Shown here: positions 5,641 through 6,522 of the stretch, in pieces
How the letters are laid out: the number at the start of each line of letters is the position of its first letter
How positions within the stretch are numbered: position 1 is the first letter of the stretch
Assembly (NCBI GenBank): GCA_945788545.1
Contig: CALZMK010000089.1
Coordinates: 1-6,522 of the forward strand
Length of the DNA stretch: 6,522 nt
Direction of reading: 5' to 3'
Origin: an uncultured Prevotella sp.
GTDB taxonomy: Bacteria > Bacteroidota > Bacteroidia > Bacteroidales > Bacteroidaceae
Made by a program: the position numbers and the translations under genes
The notes under the pieces: generated by a model
What the model saw: the letters and a program-made list of their open reading frames with translations, nothing else
The model's database searches: none
What the model was told of the DNA's origin: nothing

Positions 5641-6480
5641 TTAAGAATGATAGCGGACGAGTCCGTCCATCGGACTACGCATCACCTTGCCAAGGGTGTA
5701 TCCCTCAACAGTGGCAGCTTTCTGCAACTGCTCACGATAGTAATACGCCACACTACCTATCGCTCCCACTGTCAGGTCCTTACGTCCATATTGGTTGACA
5801 TTGCGGCGGAAATGCTCGCGGAAGTTGTAAACCACCATCCGCTCCAAGGGTTCCACAGAGAGATGCTGATGGATAAACCGTGAAGTGGATGCAAGAAAAC
5901 GGTTGGCAAGTGGTTCGCGATACACCTTATTTATTATTATATTAAGAGACAGTCCTGTCTCCTCGAGCCATTCGTCTTTTAACTCCGAAGGCAATTGCCC
6001 CTTGAAAAGAGCGTTGACGAACAGTTTGCCGAGCACTGCCCCACTCCCCTCGTCTCCAAGTATATATCCTAAAGGCGGAGTGTTCTCCACCACCCTATTG
6101 CCGTCATACAGACATGAGTTGGCGCCAGTGCCCATGATGCATGCTATGCCCTCACGCTCGCCACACACAGCCCTCGCGGCAGCCAACAGGTCGCCTTGAG
6201 CCTCTATCCTGGCGCATTGGGGGAAGGCCTTGCCCAAGATACCGCACATCATCTCCACCTTGTCCTCGCGACAACCGCTGCCATAGAAGAAGATGCCCTC
6301 GGGCTCGATATTGCCCATCTTAGGCAGCAACTCTTCCTCAATCACAGTAGCGATATTCTCCGCATCCTGATGAAACGGATTGATGCCCTGAGTGGACATC
6401 GCAACCACCTGTCTTCCATTGTCAACAACAGCCCAGTCGGTCTTCGTACTGCCACTGTCAGCTATCAAAATCATACCCAT
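5641..6480 (-). CDS. BadF/BadG/BcrA/BcrD-family sugar kinase, N-acetylglucosamine kinase-like
   Basis: This is a cytoplasmic ASKHA-fold ATP-dependent kinase. The 279 residues contain the phosphate-1 motif ADSGSTKTDW (7-16, Asp8), a probable catalytic Asp97 (EAQGDLLAAARA, 93-104), the phosphate-2 loop CIMGTGANSCLYDG (114-127), the GDEGSG motif (142-147), and an adenosine-site glycine motif VGAIGSVA (238-245). Asp97 and its surroundings align by eye with the general base of mammalian GlcNAc kinase. The phospho-acceptor could be GlcNAc, glucosamine or glucose; the sequence does not decide. It lacks the iron-sulfur cysteines of the activases that share the Pfam family, so a kinase role is favoured. 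It is shorter than human NAGK (about 344 aa), with a compact C-terminus ending PMDGLVRYHS. ATG 6480 was chosen as the first in-frame start, but Met3 (6474) is equally placed before the conserved strand. The gene is convergent with the small secreted gene, so it is not in the glycogen operon. Confidence 0.86.
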   Translation of the reverse strand: MGMILIADSGSTKTDWAVVDNGRQVVAMSTQGINPFHQDAENIATVIEEELLPKMGNIEPEGIFFYGSGCREDKVEMMCGILGKAFPQCARIEAQGDLLAAARAVCGEREGIACIMGTGANSCLYDGNRVVENTPPLGYILGDEGSGAVLGKLFVNALFKGQLPSELKDEWLEETGLSLNIIINKVYREPLANRFLASTSRFIHQHLSVEPLERMVVYNFREHFRRNVNQYGRKDLTVGAIGSVAYYYREQLQKAATVEGYTLGKVMRSPMDGLVRYHS

Positions 6481-6497
6481 ATATCGTTTTTTGGGTG

Positions 6498-6505
6498 TAA
6501 AGGTA
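6498..6505 (-). promoter_or_regulatory. Possible -7 box of the sugar-kinase gene
   Basis: TACCTTTA on the minus strand matches TAnnTTTG except for the last base, and CACC follows. A start about 7 nt downstream would leave a ~10-nt leader before ATG 6480. The -33 region falls at or outside the window edge, so it cannot be checked. Confidence 0.35.
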
Positions 6506-6522
6506 CAACTTTTTTCCTATTT

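Noticed and set aside
1..6522. A mobile element, CRISPR array, defence system or other novel multi-gene system
   Set aside because: There is no transposase, integrase, nuclease or toxin-like protein, no spaced repeats and no tRNA/attachment signature; apart from the small secreted protein, the genes are recognisable metabolic or glycosidase families.

Overview
The window looks like chromosomal DNA from a member of the Bacteroidales, most probably Prevotella or a close relative. Three things point there. Promoters carry the Bacteroidota -7 box (TAnnTTTG) and not a -10 TATAAT box. The glycogen synthase is the eukaryote-like GT3 type paired with a DUF3417-type glucan phosphorylase. The secreted proteins and the left-edge glycosidase read like Prevotella/Bacteroides sequences. 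The genus is inferred from memory of family sequences, not from a search.

Layout from left to right. Positions 1-487 (minus) hold the 5' part of a gene cut by the window edge. It is an in-frame chimera: the signal peptide and first strand of an outer-membrane beta-barrel protein run directly into the signal peptide and N-terminus of a GH105/GH88-type unsaturated rhamnogalacturonyl hydrolase. Positions 488-772 are non-coding and AT-rich, with the promoter of that gene (547-577) and a strong intrinsic terminator (708-744) for the next gene. Positions 773-3346 (minus) encode glucan phosphorylase (glgP), and 3401-5050 (minus) encode a GT3 glycogen synthase. The synthase lies upstream, and only 54 bp separate the two. 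That gap has no clear promoter or terminator but carries a heptamer tandem repeat that runs into the end of the synthase gene. Positions 5051-5196 form a divergent promoter region. Positions 5197-5622 (plus) encode a small secreted protein of unknown function. Positions 5641-6480 (minus) encode a BadF/BcrA-type sugar kinase resembling N-acetylglucosamine kinase, converging on the small gene with an 18-bp gap.

How the genes work together. The synthase extends alpha-1,4-glucan (probably from UDP-glucose) and the phosphorylase degrades it to glucose-1-phosphate. A single transcript starting near 5080 and ending at the 708-744 hairpin would produce both halves of glycogen turnover. The sugar kinase could feed hexose phosphates into the same pool, but its substrate cannot be read from the sequence. 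I see no RNA genes, CRISPR array, insertion sequence or defence system. The points most worth a second look are the chimeric left-edge gene, the partly lost allosteric arginine cluster in the glycogen synthase, the heptamer repeat at the synthase stop codon, and a near-identical start-site leader shared by glgP and the small secreted gene.
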